NCBI RefSeq assembly: GCF_013705725.1
Contig: NZ_CP055481.1
Span: 6,266,683-6,330,682 of the forward strand
Direction of reading: 5' to 3'
Length of the DNA: 64,000 nucleotides
DNA from: Klebsiella sp. RHBSTW-00484
Lineage (GTDB): Bacteria > Pseudomonadota > Gammaproteobacteria > Enterobacterales > Enterobacteriaceae
Under the pieces are notes generated by a model. The model saw only the letters and a program-made list of their open reading frames with translations, searched no databases and had not been told where the DNA came from. A program made the position numbers and the translations under genes. This document shows positions 11,387 through 23,446 of the stretch, one piece after another (positions within the stretch are counted from its first letter, which is position 1; each line of letters opens with the position of its first letter).

Positions 11387-11537
11387 TTTTATGACTCCTG
11401 CGTCCTGTTGCCATTGATTAAGCAACAAAACCGCGATGCAATTCAATAATCCAACAACAAAAAGCCTGCTTAGGTTTTAATTCATCAAAATATGGCGCTA
11501 AAATAGAGCGATTCATCAAACTTCATAAGAAAAACCT

Positions 11538-11996
11538 ATGGAAAATTATCAGATCGACAATCTGGATCGCGGCATCCTTGAAGCTCTCATGGCTAATGCA
11601 CGTACCGCCTATGCCGAACTGGCGAAACAGTTTGGCGTCAGCCCCGGGACAATTCACGTTCGCGTCGAGAAAATGAAGCAAGCGGGAATTATTACCGGCG
11701 CACGCATTGACGTCAGTCCAAAACAGCTGGGTTACGATGTGGGCTGTTTTATCGGCATCATTCTGAAGAGCGCGAAGGATTACCCTTCCGCACTGGCCAG
11801 ATTAAACAGTCTCGATGAAGTTACCGAAGCGTATTACACCACCGGCCACTACAGCATCTTTATAAAAGTGATGTGCCGATCGATTGATGCCCTTCAACAT
11901 GTACTTATCAACAAGATCCAAACAATCGATGAAATTCAGTCCACTGAAACATTGATCGTCCTGCAGAACCCGATTATGCGTACCATTCGCCCGTGA
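11538..11996 (+). CDS. asnC: Asparagine-responsive Lrp/AsnC-family regulator
   Basis: DNA-binding regulator of asnA. It is 152 aa: N-terminal winged helix-turn-helix (LDRGILEALMANARTAYAEL through SPGTIHVRVEKM) followed by a RAM ligand-binding domain (residues about 70-145). It is transcribed divergently from asnA across a 151-bp intergenic region where AsnC is expected to act on both promoters. Immediately downstream lies the mioC promoter. Confidence 0.97.
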   Translation: MENYQIDNLDRGILEALMANARTAYAELAKQFGVSPGTIHVRVEKMKQAGIITGARIDVSPKQLGYDVGCFIGIILKSAKDYPSALARLNSLDEVTEAYYTTGHYSIFIKVMCRSIDALQHVLINKIQTIDEIQSTETLIVLQNPIMRTIRP

Positions 11997-12017
11997 TCGG
12001 ACTTTTTAATCCCACAT

Positions 12018-12057
12018 TTTTCCACAGGTAGATCCCAGCCCGCTCACAGCGTACAAT
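12018..12057 (+). promoter_or_regulatory. mioC promoter region with a DnaA-box-like site
   Basis: TTTTCCACA at 12018-12026 differs by one base from the DnaA box TTATCCACA, and TACAAT at 12052-12057 is a good -10 candidate ahead of mioC. In E. coli DnaA represses mioC, whose transcription runs into oriC. Confidence 0.55.
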
Positions 12058-12087
12058 ACGCCACTCTGAATAGTGGAGCGGGCGATC

Positions 12088-12528
12088 ATGGCAGACATAA
12101 CTCTTATCAGCGGCAGTACTCTGGGTAGCGCAGAATATGTATCAGAACATCTGGCGGAAAAGCTGGAAGAAGCTGGTCACGGCACCACTATCCAGCACGG
12201 TCCGTTGATTGAGGATCTGCAGGCCGAAGGAATCTGGCTGGTTATCTCTTCTACTCATGGTGCTGGCGATATTCCCGATAACTTACTGCCTTTCTATGAA
12301 GCGCTTCAGGAGAAGCAAGTCGATCTTTCTGCTGTCCACTTTGGCGCAATCGGCATCGGTAGTCGTGAATATGACACCTTCTGTGGAGCTATTGATAAAA
12401 TCGAGGCGGCCCTCATAGCATGTGGGGCAAAACAGATCGGCGAAACGCTGAAGATTAATGTCCTCGAACATGAGATTCCTGAAGATCCAGCAGAGATTTG
12501 GCTTGGATCCTGGAAAAATTTGCTCTGA
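12088..12528 (+). CDS. mioC: Flavodoxin-like protein MioC
   Basis: Short-chain FMN-binding flavodoxin, reported in E. coli as a biotin synthase electron carrier. It is 146 aa from MADITLISGSTLGSAEYV, with the FMN phosphate loop SGSTLGSAE and the isoalloxazine-contact segments STHGAGDIPDN and GIGSREYDTFC. The start at 12088 is preferred over an in-frame ATG five codons upstream because homologues begin MADITLISG. It lies just left of oriC and is transcribed towards it. Confidence 0.96.
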   Translation: MADITLISGSTLGSAEYVSEHLAEKLEEAGHGTTIQHGPLIEDLQAEGIWLVISSTHGAGDIPDNLLPFYEALQEKQVDLSAVHFGAIGIGSREYDTFCGAIDKIEAALIACGAKQIGETLKINVLEHEIPEDPAEIWLGSWKNLL

Positions 12529-12540
12529 GAATTGTAAAGA

Positions 12541-12816
12541 TCTTCGTTTCTTCTGTGGATAACTATGCTTAAAAGCTTGGATCAACCGGTAGTTATCCAA
12601 AGTATAACCCTTGACTGATTTTTGTGCTGTGTATAACCCTTCATTTTGATCCCAGCTTATACTGAACAGGATCACCGATCATTCACAGATAGTGATCCTT
12701 CTTAAGCTTTTGATCTTAAATCGTGGATCTGACTTATCCACAGATATCGTCGATCCTAATAAGAGATCACAATAAAACAGATCTCTAAATAAAAGATCTT
12801 CTTTTTAATACTCAGG
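12541..12816. other. oriC: Chromosomal replication origin oriC
   Basis: The gap between mioC and mnmG has the layout of the enterobacterial origin. DnaA-box matches are TGTGGATAA (12554-12562, R4), TTATCCAAA (12593-12601, R2), TGTGTATAA (12628-12636, R5/M-like), TCATTCACA (12679-12687, R3) and TTATCCACA (12734-12742, R1). AT-rich 13-mer-type repeats of the AGATCT(N)T kind lie at about 12765-12810 beside mnmG, forming the unwinding element. GATC (Dam/SeqA) sites are strikingly dense throughout. The order is the mirror of the usual E. coli depiction. Confidence 0.96.
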
Positions 12817-12909
12817 ATCCCGGTGCTTTCTCGAAAGCCGAAAGTTGAGTAGAATCCACGGCCCGGGCTTCAATCCATTTTCAAACCGCTTTACGCGAGG
12901 CAAACCACC

Positions 12910-14799
12910 ATGTTTTATCAGGATCCTTTTGACGTCATCATCATTGGCGGGGGTCATGCAGGCACTGAGGCCGCGATGGCCGCAGCGCGAATGGGTCAAC
13001 AGACTCTGCTTTTGACACACAATATCGACACGTTGGGGCAGATGAGTTGCAACCCGGCGATTGGCGGCATTGGGAAAGGACACCTGGTAAAAGAAGTGGA
13101 TGCCCTCGGCGGTCTGATGGCAACGGCGATCGATCATGCAGGTATCCAGTTTAGGATACTAAACGCCAGTAAGGGGCCGGCGGTCCGCGCCACCCGAGCT
13201 CAGGCAGACCGCGTGCTCTATCGACAGGCAGTTCGCACAGCGCTGGAAAACCAGCCGAACTTGATGATCTTCCAGCAGGCCGTTGAAGATCTGATTGTTG
13301 AGAACGATCGTGTCGTCGGTGCCGTGACCCAGATGGGGCTCAAATTCCGCGCTAAGGCGGTTGTTCTGACCGTTGGTACATTCCTGGATGGCAAGATCCA
13401 TATCGGTCTGGATAACTACAGCGGTGGCCGTGCTGGCGATCCGCCATCGATCCCGCTGTCTCGCCGTCTACGCGAGCTTCCGTTGCGCGTAAGCCGCCTG
13501 AAAACTGGTACTCCACCGCGTATTGACGCAAGAACCATTGATTTCAGCGTTTTGGCGCAGCAGCACAGCGATGATCCAATGCCGGTCTTCTCGTTTATGG
13601 GCAATGCTTCCCAGCACCCACGTCAGGTACCGTGCTATGTCACTCATACCAACGAGAAAACCCACGATGTTATCCGCAATAACCTCGATCGCAGCCCTAT
13701 GTATGCTGGGGTGATTGAAGGGATCGGCCCGCGTTACTGTCCGTCGATCGAAGACAAAGTCATGCGCTTTGCCGATCGCAACCAGCACCAGATCTTCCTG
13801 GAGCCGGAAGGACTGACGTCCAATGAAATTTATCCAAACGGCATCTCTACCAGCCTGCCGTTTGATGTCCAGATGCAAATCGTTCGCTCAATGCAGGGGA
13901 TGGAAAATGCAAAAATCGTCCGTCCTGGCTACGCTATTGAGTACGATTTCTTCGACCCGCGCGATCTTAAGCCGACGCTGGAAAGTAAATTTATCCATGG
14001 CCTGTTCTTCGCTGGGCAGATTAACGGCACCACCGGCTACGAAGAAGCTGCAGCGCAGGGCCTGCTCGCTGGTCTGAACGCCGCCCGTTTCTCTGCTGAG
14101 AAAGAGGGCTGGGCGCCGGGCCGCTCTCAGGCCTATCTCGGCGTGCTGGTGGACGACCTGTGTACTCTTGGGACCAAAGAACCGTACCGTATGTTTACCT
14201 CGCGGGCGGAATATCGTCTGATGCTGCGTGAAGACAATGCTGACCTGCGTCTGACCGAACAGGGTCGTGAGCTGGGTCTGGTGGATGACGAACGCTGGGC
14301 GCGTTTCAACGAGAAGCTGGAAAGCATTGAGCGTGAACGCCAGCGTCTAAAATCCAGCTGGGTTAATCCGCTGGCAGAAAGCGCTGCGGAAGTGAATGCT
14401 CACCTGACTGCGCCACTTTCTCGTGAAGCAAGCGGTGAAGACTTACTTCGTCGTCCTGAAATGACCTACGAGCAGTTGGTGCAGATGTCACCGTTCTCAC
14501 CAGGTCTTGCAGATAAGCAAGCAGCTGAGCAGGTGGAGATTCAGGTTAAGTATGAAGGCTACATCGCTCGTCAGCAGGATGAGATCGAAAAGCAGCAGCG
14601 CAATGAAAATACCTTGCTGCCTGCGACACTCGATTACCGGCTGGTGAACGGATTGTCGAACGAGGTGATTGCTAAGCTCAACGATCACAAACCGTCCTCA
14701 ATAGGACAGGCATCGCGTATTTCTGGTATTACGCCGGCGGCAATCTCTATTCTGCTGGTGTGGCTGAAAAAACAGGGAATGCTGCGTCGTAGCGCCTGA
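12910..14799 (+). CDS. mnmG: tRNA uridine-5-carboxymethylaminomethyl modification enzyme MnmG
   Basis: FAD-binding subunit that works with MnmE to install the (carboxymethyl)aminomethyl group at wobble uridine U34 of several tRNAs. It is 629 aa. The dinucleotide-binding loop [12 protein letters not shown] is at the N-terminus, followed by GidA signatures [13 protein letters not shown] and [17 protein letters not shown], and an all-helical C-terminal domain for MnmE and tRNA binding. It is the first gene right of oriC; its partner mnmE is about 45 kb further on. Confidence 0.98.
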   Translation: MFYQDPFDVIIIGGGHAGTEAAMAAARMGQQTLLLTHNIDTLGQMSCNPAIGGIGKGHLVKEVDALGGLMATAIDHAGIQFRILNASKGPAVRATRAQADRVLYRQAVRTALENQPNLMIFQQAVEDLIVENDRVVGAVTQMGLKFRAKAVVLTVGTFLDGKIHIGLDNYSGGRAGDPPSIPLSRRLRELPLRVSRLKTGTPPRIDARTIDFSVLAQQHSDDPMPVFSFMGNASQHPRQVPCYVTHTNEKTHDVIRNNLDRSPMYAGVIEGIGPRYCPSIEDKVMRFADRNQHQIFLEPEGLTSNEIYPNGISTSLPFDVQMQIVRSMQGMENAKIVRPGYAIEYDFFDPRDLKPTLESKFIHGLFFAGQINGTTGYEEAAAQGLLAGLNAARFSAEKEGWAPGRSQAYLGVLVDDLCTLGTKEPYRMFTSRAEYRLMLREDNADLRLTEQGRELGLVDDERWARFNEKLESIERERQRLKSSWVNPLAESAAEVNAHLTAPLSREASGEDLLRRPEMTYEQLVQMSPFSPGLADKQAAEQVEIQVKYEGYIARQQDEIEKQQRNENTLLPATLDYRLVNGLSNEVIAKLNDHKPSSIGQASRISGITPAAISILLVWLKKQGMLRRSA

Positions 14800-14821
14800 T
14801 CTTTCCCTGATAGAGATATTT

Positions 14822-14851
14822 GGCGGATAACGCATTCGTATCCGCCCTTTT
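14822..14851 (+). terminator. Hairpin after mnmG
   Basis: GGCGGATA / TATCCGCC forms a perfect 8-bp stem followed by CTTTTAATT, just past the mnmG stop. It is probably a partial terminator or attenuator before rsmG. Confidence 0.65.
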
Positions 14852-14860
14852 AATTCATCA

Positions 14861-14887
14861 GCCCGGTAAGCGTTATCGCCTCCGGGC
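14861..14887. repeat. REP-like palindrome between mnmG and rsmG
   Basis: Imperfect palindrome opening GCCCGGTAAGCG and closing CTCCGGGC, with the GC-rich stem and central mismatch of enterobacterial REP (PU) elements. Confidence 0.6.
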
Positions 14888-14913
14888 TCATTGTTTTTAG
14901 ACAGGTATTGACC

Positions 14914-15537
14914 GTGCTTAACAAACTTTCTCGTCTGCTGGCTGAAGCAGGGATTTCGCTCACCGATCACCAGAAAAATCAGCTGGTAGCCTATGTGGGC
15001 ATGCTGGATAAGTGGAATAAGGCTTATAACCTGACCTCCGTTCGCGATCCGAACGAGATGCTGGTACGCCACATTCTCGATAGCATTATTGTTGCGCCGC
15101 ACCTTAAAGGAACTCGTTTTATTGATGTGGGCACCGGTCCTGGGCTACCGGGTATTCCGCTGGCGATAGTGCGCCCTGAGTCCCATTTTACCTTGTTGGA
15201 CAGCCTTGGTAAGCGTATTCGGTTCCTTCGTCAGGTTCAGCATGAGTTAAAACTGGACAATGTGACGCCGGTACAAAGTCGCGTAGAGGAGTTTTCTGGT
15301 GAGCCGCTGTTTGATGGCGTCATTAGCCGCGCATTTGCTTCGTTAAGCGACATGGTGAGTTGGTGCCACCACTTACCTGCGAAGAACGGTTATTTCTACG
15401 CGCTCAAAGGTTTAGTCCAGGAAGATGAAATGGCAAATCTTCCACAAGGGTATGTGGTTAATGAGATTATTGAGCTGCATGTTCCTCAGCTGGAAGGGGA
15501 GCGTCACCTGGTGGTGATTCAACCAAAAATGATTTAA
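14914..15537 (+). CDS. rsmG: 16S rRNA (guanine-527-N7)-methyltransferase
   Basis: Methylates G527 of 16S rRNA with S-adenosylmethionine; loss gives low-level streptomycin resistance in E. coli. It has a Rossmann methyltransferase fold with motif [16 protein letters not shown] and the neighbouring LLDSLGKR. I choose the GTG at 14914 (MLNKLSRLL), as in E. coli, giving 207 aa. An in-frame TTG two codons earlier is too close to the AGG ribosome site. A 616-bp gene-free stretch follows before atpI. Confidence 0.96.
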   Translation: MLNKLSRLLAEAGISLTDHQKNQLVAYVGMLDKWNKAYNLTSVRDPNEMLVRHILDSIIVAPHLKGTRFIDVGTGPGLPGIPLAIVRPESHFTLLDSLGKRIRFLRQVQHELKLDNVTPVQSRVEEFSGEPLFDGVISRAFASLSDMVSWCHHLPAKNGYFYALKGLVQEDEMANLPQGYVVNEIIELHVPQLEGERHLVVIQPKMI

Positions 15538-16153
15538 TTTTTATCAAAAAATGTGAAAAAAAGATGGCTCAAGCATGTTACAAAAATAAAAGTCACTGCA
15601 GGGTATTATCGGGTCATTGTTAACCTTGTTTTTACCATGGGTTTTCTTTCAGTTAACTTTGACTTGTTGCTTTCTCCGATGGATAGTCAACGTTGAAAAT
15701 ATCAGTGTGCTAAAAATCGAGCTGCTGATGCTTCATACTGATGTTAAATATTTATTATAAATGTCAATAAAAGGTTTTCATTGTATATAGGGTTGTTTTA
15801 GAAAGAATACCCATTTTTTATGTTGGATATCAAAAGGATGAAAACTTACGTTTTATGTACAGAATTAATTCAATTGCGGTAAAAATGTCTATTATGTGAT
15901 CTGATGCACGCTTTAATTGCCGTGTTTTCTCGCTATTTGCAGTTTTGCATGACCGCTCACAGATTGGTGAAAAGCATGAAAAGTTGTCACTTTGAAAATA
16001 ATTAAACATTTATTCACTATTTTGCTACTTATTGTTTGAAATCACGGGGCGTCACCGTATAATTTGTCCGCTTTTTGATGCTTGACTCTTCGTCTTAAAG
16101 GACGTTTTATACGACACGCGACATACCTCAAAGGGAGCAGGAGTAAAAACGTG
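15538..16153 (+). promoter_or_regulatory. Gene-free region with the atp operon promoter
   Basis: AT-rich and without a convincing coding frame. The best promoter is TTTGAA (16035-16040), 17 bp, then TATAAT (16058-16063), about 90 bp before atpI; the surrounding sequence resembles the E. coli atpI promoter. A GGGAGCAGGAG stretch just before atpI is the ribosome site. I see nothing else recognisable here. Confidence 0.7.
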
Positions 16154-17358
<1,205 letters not shown>

Positions 17359-17387
17359 TTTTTACCAACATACTACGTTTTAACTGA

Positions 17388-17665
<278 letters not shown>

Positions 17666-17701
17666 TAAGCCACAGAGTTAATTTTTAAGAGGTATTGTGC
17701 T

Positions 17702-18172
17702 GTGAACATGAACGCAACAATCCTCGGCCAGGCCATCGCGTTTGTTCTCTTCGTATGGTTCTGCATGAAGTACGTATGGCCGCCTTTAATGGCTGCCATC
17801 GAAAAGCGCCAGAAAGAAATTTCTGACGGTTTAGCTTCTGCAGAACGCGCTAAGAAAGATTTGGACCTTGCACAGGCCAACGCGACCGACCAGCTGAAAA
17901 AAGCGAAAGCGGAAGCCCAGGTAATCATCGAGCAAGCGAACAAGCGTCGCTCTCAGATTCTGGATGAAGCTAAAGCGGAAGCAGAACAGGAACGCACCAA
18001 AATCGTCGCACAGGCGCAGGCTGAAATCGATGCCGAACGTAAACGTGCTCGTGAGGAGCTGCGTAAGCAGGTCGCTATCCTGGCTGTTGCTGGCGCCGAG
18101 AAGATCATCGAACGTTCCGTGGATGAAGCTGCTAACAGCGACATCGTGGATAAACTTGTCGCTGAACTGTAA
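17702..18172 (+). CDS. atpF: ATP synthase F0 subunit b
   Basis: Peripheral-stalk subunit linking F0 to F1. It is 156 aa: one N-terminal membrane helix (about residues 5-25) and a long charged coiled coil of Ala, Glu, Lys and Arg that dimerises. The start is GTG at 17702 ([17 protein letters not shown]), as in E. coli, behind GAGGTATT. atpH starts 14 nt after the stop. Confidence 0.98.
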   Translation: MNMNATILGQAIAFVLFVWFCMKYVWPPLMAAIEKRQKEISDGLASAERAKKDLDLAQANATDQLKKAKAEAQVIIEQANKRRSQILDEAKAEAEQERTKIVAQAQAEIDAERKRAREELRKQVAILAVAGAEKIIERSVDEAANSDIVDKLVAEL

Positions 18173-18186
18173 GGAGGGAGGGGCTG

Positions 18187-18720
18187 ATGTCTGAATTTGT
18201 AACGGTAGCTCGCCCCTACGCCAAAGCAGCTTTTGACTTTGCCGTCGAGCACAACAGTGTTGAACGCTGGCAGGATATGCTGGCGTTTGTCGCTGAAGTG
18301 ACCAAGAACGAACAAATGGCAGAGCTACTCTCCGGTGCATTGGCTCCGGAAACGCTCTCTGATGCGTTTATCGCGGTATGTGGTGAGCAACTGGACGAAA
18401 ATGGTCAGAACCTGATTCGGGTAATGGCTGAGAATAGTCGTCTGAAGGCGCTCCCTGATGTTCTCGAGCAGTTCATTCACCTGCGCGCTGCCAGTGAGGC
18501 AACCGCAGAGGTAGAAGTTATTTCTGCCACCCAGATGAGTGACGTACAGCTTGCGAAGATTAGCACTGCGATGGAAAAACGTCTGTCACGCAAAGTTAAG
18601 CTGAATTGCAAAATCGATAAGTCTGTAATGGCAGGTGTTATCATCCGTGCGGGTGATATGGTCATTGATGGTAGCGTACGCGGCCGTCTTGATCGCCTTG
18701 CAGACGTCTTGCAGTCTTAA
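18187..18720 (+). CDS. atpH: ATP synthase F1 subunit delta
   Basis: Subunit at the top of F1 that joins the alpha/beta hexamer to the b-dimer. It is 177 aa: six-helix N-terminal domain ([16 protein letters not shown]) and a C-terminal region ending [15 protein letters not shown], the standard delta signature. The AAGGAGGGAGGGG directly upstream is an unusually strong ribosome site. Confidence 0.98.
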   Translation: MSEFVTVARPYAKAAFDFAVEHNSVERWQDMLAFVAEVTKNEQMAELLSGALAPETLSDAFIAVCGEQLDENGQNLIRVMAENSRLKALPDVLEQFIHLRAASEATAEVEVISATQMSDVQLAKISTAMEKRLSRKVKLNCKIDKSVMAGVIIRAGDMVIDGSVRGRLDRLADVLQS

Positions 18721-18732
18721 GGGGACTGGAGC

Positions 18733-20274
18733 ATGCAACTGAATTCCACCGAAATCAGCGAACTGATCAAGCAGCGCATTGCTCAGTTCAATGTTGTGAG
18801 CGAGGCTCATAACGAAGGTACTATCGTTTCTGTCAGTGACGGTGTTATCCGCATTCACGGCCTTGCCGATTGTATGCAGGGTGAGATGATCGCTCTGCCG
18901 GGTAATCGTTACGCTATCGCACTGAACCTGGAGCGCGACTCCGTAGGTGCCGTTGTGATGGGTCCGTACGCTGACCTTGCCGAAGGCATGAAGGTTAAAT
19001 GTACTGGCCGTATCCTGGAAGTTCCGGTTGGCCGTGGCCTGCTGGGCCGCGTGGTTAACACCCTGGGTGCGCCAATCGACGGTAAAGGTCCGCTGGAGCA
19101 CGACGGCTTCTCCGCTGTTGAAGCTATCGCTCCGGGCGTAATCGAACGTCAATCCGTCGATCAGCCGGTTCAAACCGGTTATAAGTCCGTCGATGCCATG
19201 ATCCCAATCGGTCGTGGTCAGCGTGAACTGATCATCGGCGACCGTCAGACCGGTAAAACCGCGCTGGCAATCGACGCTATCATCAATCAGCGTGACTCCG
19301 GCATTAAGTGCGTCTACGTGGCTATCGGCCAGAAAGCGTCCACCATTTCTAACGTGGTACGTAAACTGGAAGAGCACGGCGCGCTGGCCAACACCATCGT
19401 TGTGGTTGCAACCGCATCTGAATCCGCTGCACTGCAATACCTGGCACCGTATGCCGGTTGCGCAATGGGCGAATACTTCCGCGATCGCGGTGAAGACGCG
19501 CTGATCATTTATGATGACCTGTCTAAACAGGCCGTTGCTTACCGTCAGATCTCCCTGCTGCTCCGCCGTCCGCCAGGACGTGAAGCGTTCCCGGGCGACG
19601 TATTCTACCTCCACTCTCGTCTGCTGGAGCGTGCTGCACGTGTTAACGTTGAATACGTTGAAGCTTTCACCAAAGGTGAAGTGAAAGGTCAAACCGGTTC
19701 TCTGACTGCGCTGCCGATTATCGAAACCCAGGCGGGTGACGTTTCTGCGTTCGTTCCGACCAACGTAATTTCCATTACCGATGGTCAGATCTTCCTGGAA
19801 ACCAACCTGTTTAACTCCGGTATTCGTCCTGCGGTTAACCCGGGTATCTCCGTATCCCGTGTTGGTGGTGCTGCTCAGACCAAGATCATGAAGAAACTGT
19901 CCGGTGGTATTCGTACCGCGCTGGCGCAGTATCGCGAACTGGCGGCGTTCTCCCAGTTTGCCTCTGACCTTGATGATGCAACCCGTAAGCAGCTGGACCA
20001 CGGTCAGAAAGTAACTGAACTGCTGAAACAGAAACAGTATGCGCCGATGTCCGTTGCGCAGCAGTCTCTGGTTCTGTACGCAGCAGAACGTGGTTATCTG
20101 GCAGATGTAGAGCTGGCGAAAATCGGTAGTTTCGAAGCTGCTCTGCTGGCTTACGTCGACCGTGATCACGCTCCGTTGATGCAAGAGATCAACCAGTCCG
20201 GTGGCTATAACGACGAAATCGAAGGCAAGCTGAAAGGCATCCTCGATTCCTTCAAAGCAACCCAGTCCTGGTAA
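18733..20274 (+). CDS. atpA: ATP synthase F1 subunit alpha
   Basis: Non-catalytic nucleotide-binding subunit of F1. It is 513 aa. Walker [10 protein letters not shown] (about 169-177), Walker B segment ALIIYDDLS, and the arginine-finger region [14 protein letters not shown] are intact. Codon use is that of a highly expressed gene, which also produces a long open frame on the opposite strand that should not be read as a gene. Confidence 0.99.
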   Translation: MQLNSTEISELIKQRIAQFNVVSEAHNEGTIVSVSDGVIRIHGLADCMQGEMIALPGNRYAIALNLERDSVGAVVMGPYADLAEGMKVKCTGRILEVPVGRGLLGRVVNTLGAPIDGKGPLEHDGFSAVEAIAPGVIERQSVDQPVQTGYKSVDAMIPIGRGQRELIIGDRQTGKTALAIDAIINQRDSGIKCVYVAIGQKASTISNVVRKLEEHGALANTIVVVATASESAALQYLAPYAGCAMGEYFRDRGEDALIIYDDLSKQAVAYRQISLLLRRPPGREAFPGDVFYLHSRLLERAARVNVEYVEAFTKGEVKGQTGSLTALPIIETQAGDVSAFVPTNVISITDGQIFLETNLFNSGIRPAVNPGISVSRVGGAAQTKIMKKLSGGIRTALAQYRELAAFSQFASDLDDATRKQLDHGQKVTELLKQKQYAPMSVAQQSLVLYAAERGYLADVELAKIGSFEAALLAYVDRDHAPLMQEINQSGGYNDEIEGKLKGILDSFKATQSW

Positions 20275-20324
20275 AGTCTGGCGGCTTGCTTTAGGGCAGG
20301 CCGCAAGGCATTGAGGAGAAGCTC

Positions 20325-22597
<2,273 letters not shown>

Positions 22598-22617
22598 CGC
22601 CTTAATCGGAGGGTGAT

Positions 22618-23037
22618 ATGGCAATGACTTACCACCTGGACGTCGTCAGCGCAGAGAAACAAATGTTCTCTGGTCTGGTCGAGAAAATCCAGGTAACGGG
22701 CAGTGAAGGTGAGCTGGGTATTTACCCGGGTCACGCACCGCTGCTCACCGCCATTAAGCCTGGTATGATTCGCATCGTTAAGCAGCACGGTCATGAAGAA
22801 TTTATCTACCTGTCAGGCGGCATTCTTGAAGTGCAACCTGGTAGCACGACCGTTCTGGCTGATACGGCAATTCGTGGCCAGGATCTCGACGAAGCGCGAG
22901 CTCTGGAAGCGAAACGTAAGGCTGAAGAGCATATCAAAAGCTCTCACGGCGACGTGGATTACGCTCAGGCGTCCGCAGAACTGGCCAAAGCGATCGCTCA
23001 GCTTCGCGTTATCGAGTTGACCAAAAAAGCGATGTAA
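22618..23037 (+). CDS. atpC: ATP synthase F1 subunit epsilon
   Basis: Rotor subunit that couples gamma to the c-ring and inhibits ATP hydrolysis through its C-terminal helices. It is 139 aa: N-terminal beta-sandwich ([17 protein letters not shown]) and two C-terminal helices rich in Ala, Lys and Glu. GGAGGGTGAT precedes the start. Last gene of the atp operon, followed by a strong terminator. Confidence 0.98.
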   Translation: MAMTYHLDVVSAEKQMFSGLVEKIQVTGSEGELGIYPGHAPLLTAIKPGMIRIVKQHGHEEFIYLSGGILEVQPGSTTVLADTAIRGQDLDEARALEAKRKAEEHIKSSHGDVDYAQASAELAKAIAQLRVIELTKKAM

Positions 23038-23053
23038 CACCGGCTTGAAAGTT

Positions 23054-23089
23054 AAAAAGCCAGTCTGGTTTCCAGGCTGGCTTTTTTTA
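23054..23089 (+). terminator. Terminator of the atp operon
   Basis: The stem AAAAAGCCAG / CTGGCTTTTT closes a GC-rich hairpin and runs into TTTTTTT, 17 nt after the atpC stop. Confidence 0.93.
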
Positions 23090-23194
23090 TGATTTCGTTT
23101 CAGAAATAGTAAAACTAAAAAGTGAGTTCAATATTTTTGTGATGAGTATCTCATTTTTATTGATCGATCAAAAAATGAAGTGTAGACTTGTTTT

Positions 23195-23210
23195 TGTGAT
23201 TTGAATCACA
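23195..23210 (+). promoter_or_regulatory. Perfect CRP-type site upstream of a small ORF
   Basis: TGTGATTTGAATCACA fits the CRP consensus TGTGA-N6-TCACA in both halves, inside a larger symmetry with T and A flanks. CATAAT at 23227-23232 is a -10 candidate. The geometry is roughly that of a class II CRP-activated promoter reading into the small ORF at 23252. Confidence 0.7.
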
Positions 23211-23251
23211 AAATAATCCATCAAAACATAATCGCTATCCAGGAAGTTATC

Positions 23252-23323
23252 ATGAAACTGATCAACAAAATCGTCGCTTTCTTCAGTGCTATGAACGTTA
23301 CCTTTGGTACTTTCAACAACTAA
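23252..23323 (+). CDS. Putative 23-residue protein, CRP-controlled
   Basis: A short frame encoding a 23-residue peptide that starts MKLINKIVAFFSAMNV and ends FGTFNN. It is preceded by AGGAAG at 23241-23246, five nt before the ATG. The upstream CRP palindrome and -10 candidate, and a terminator about 90 nt downstream, make it look like an independent small transcription unit. The peptide has two basic residues at its N-terminus and then a hydrophobic, amphipathic stretch, as in many small membrane-associated proteins. I do not recognise it. The transcript could instead be an sRNA with an incidental frame. Confidence 0.55.
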   Translation: MKLINKIVAFFSAMNVTFGTFNN

Positions 23324-23407
23324 GAATCAAACTATCCGAACTGCATTTGCGCTGTACCGCTAACTAAAACGACAACACATGCGGTGTGAGGCAGGAAAGA
23401 AAGTTAG

Positions 23408-23437
23408 AGGGTCGCCCGAGGGCGACCTTTGTGTTTT
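23408..23437 (+). terminator. Terminator after the small ORF
   Basis: The GC stem GGTCGCC / GGCGACC (23410-23427) with a 4-nt loop is followed by TTTGTGTTTTT. It also lies just beyond the 3' end of the convergent pectate lyase gene. Confidence 0.8.
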
Positions 23438-23446
23438 TATAGGGTC

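Noticed and set aside
18586..20184. 532-codon open frame on the minus strand opposite atpA
   Set aside because: Produced by the strong codon bias of a highly expressed gene; no ribosome site, no recognisable domain, and it spans the whole of a conserved gene.
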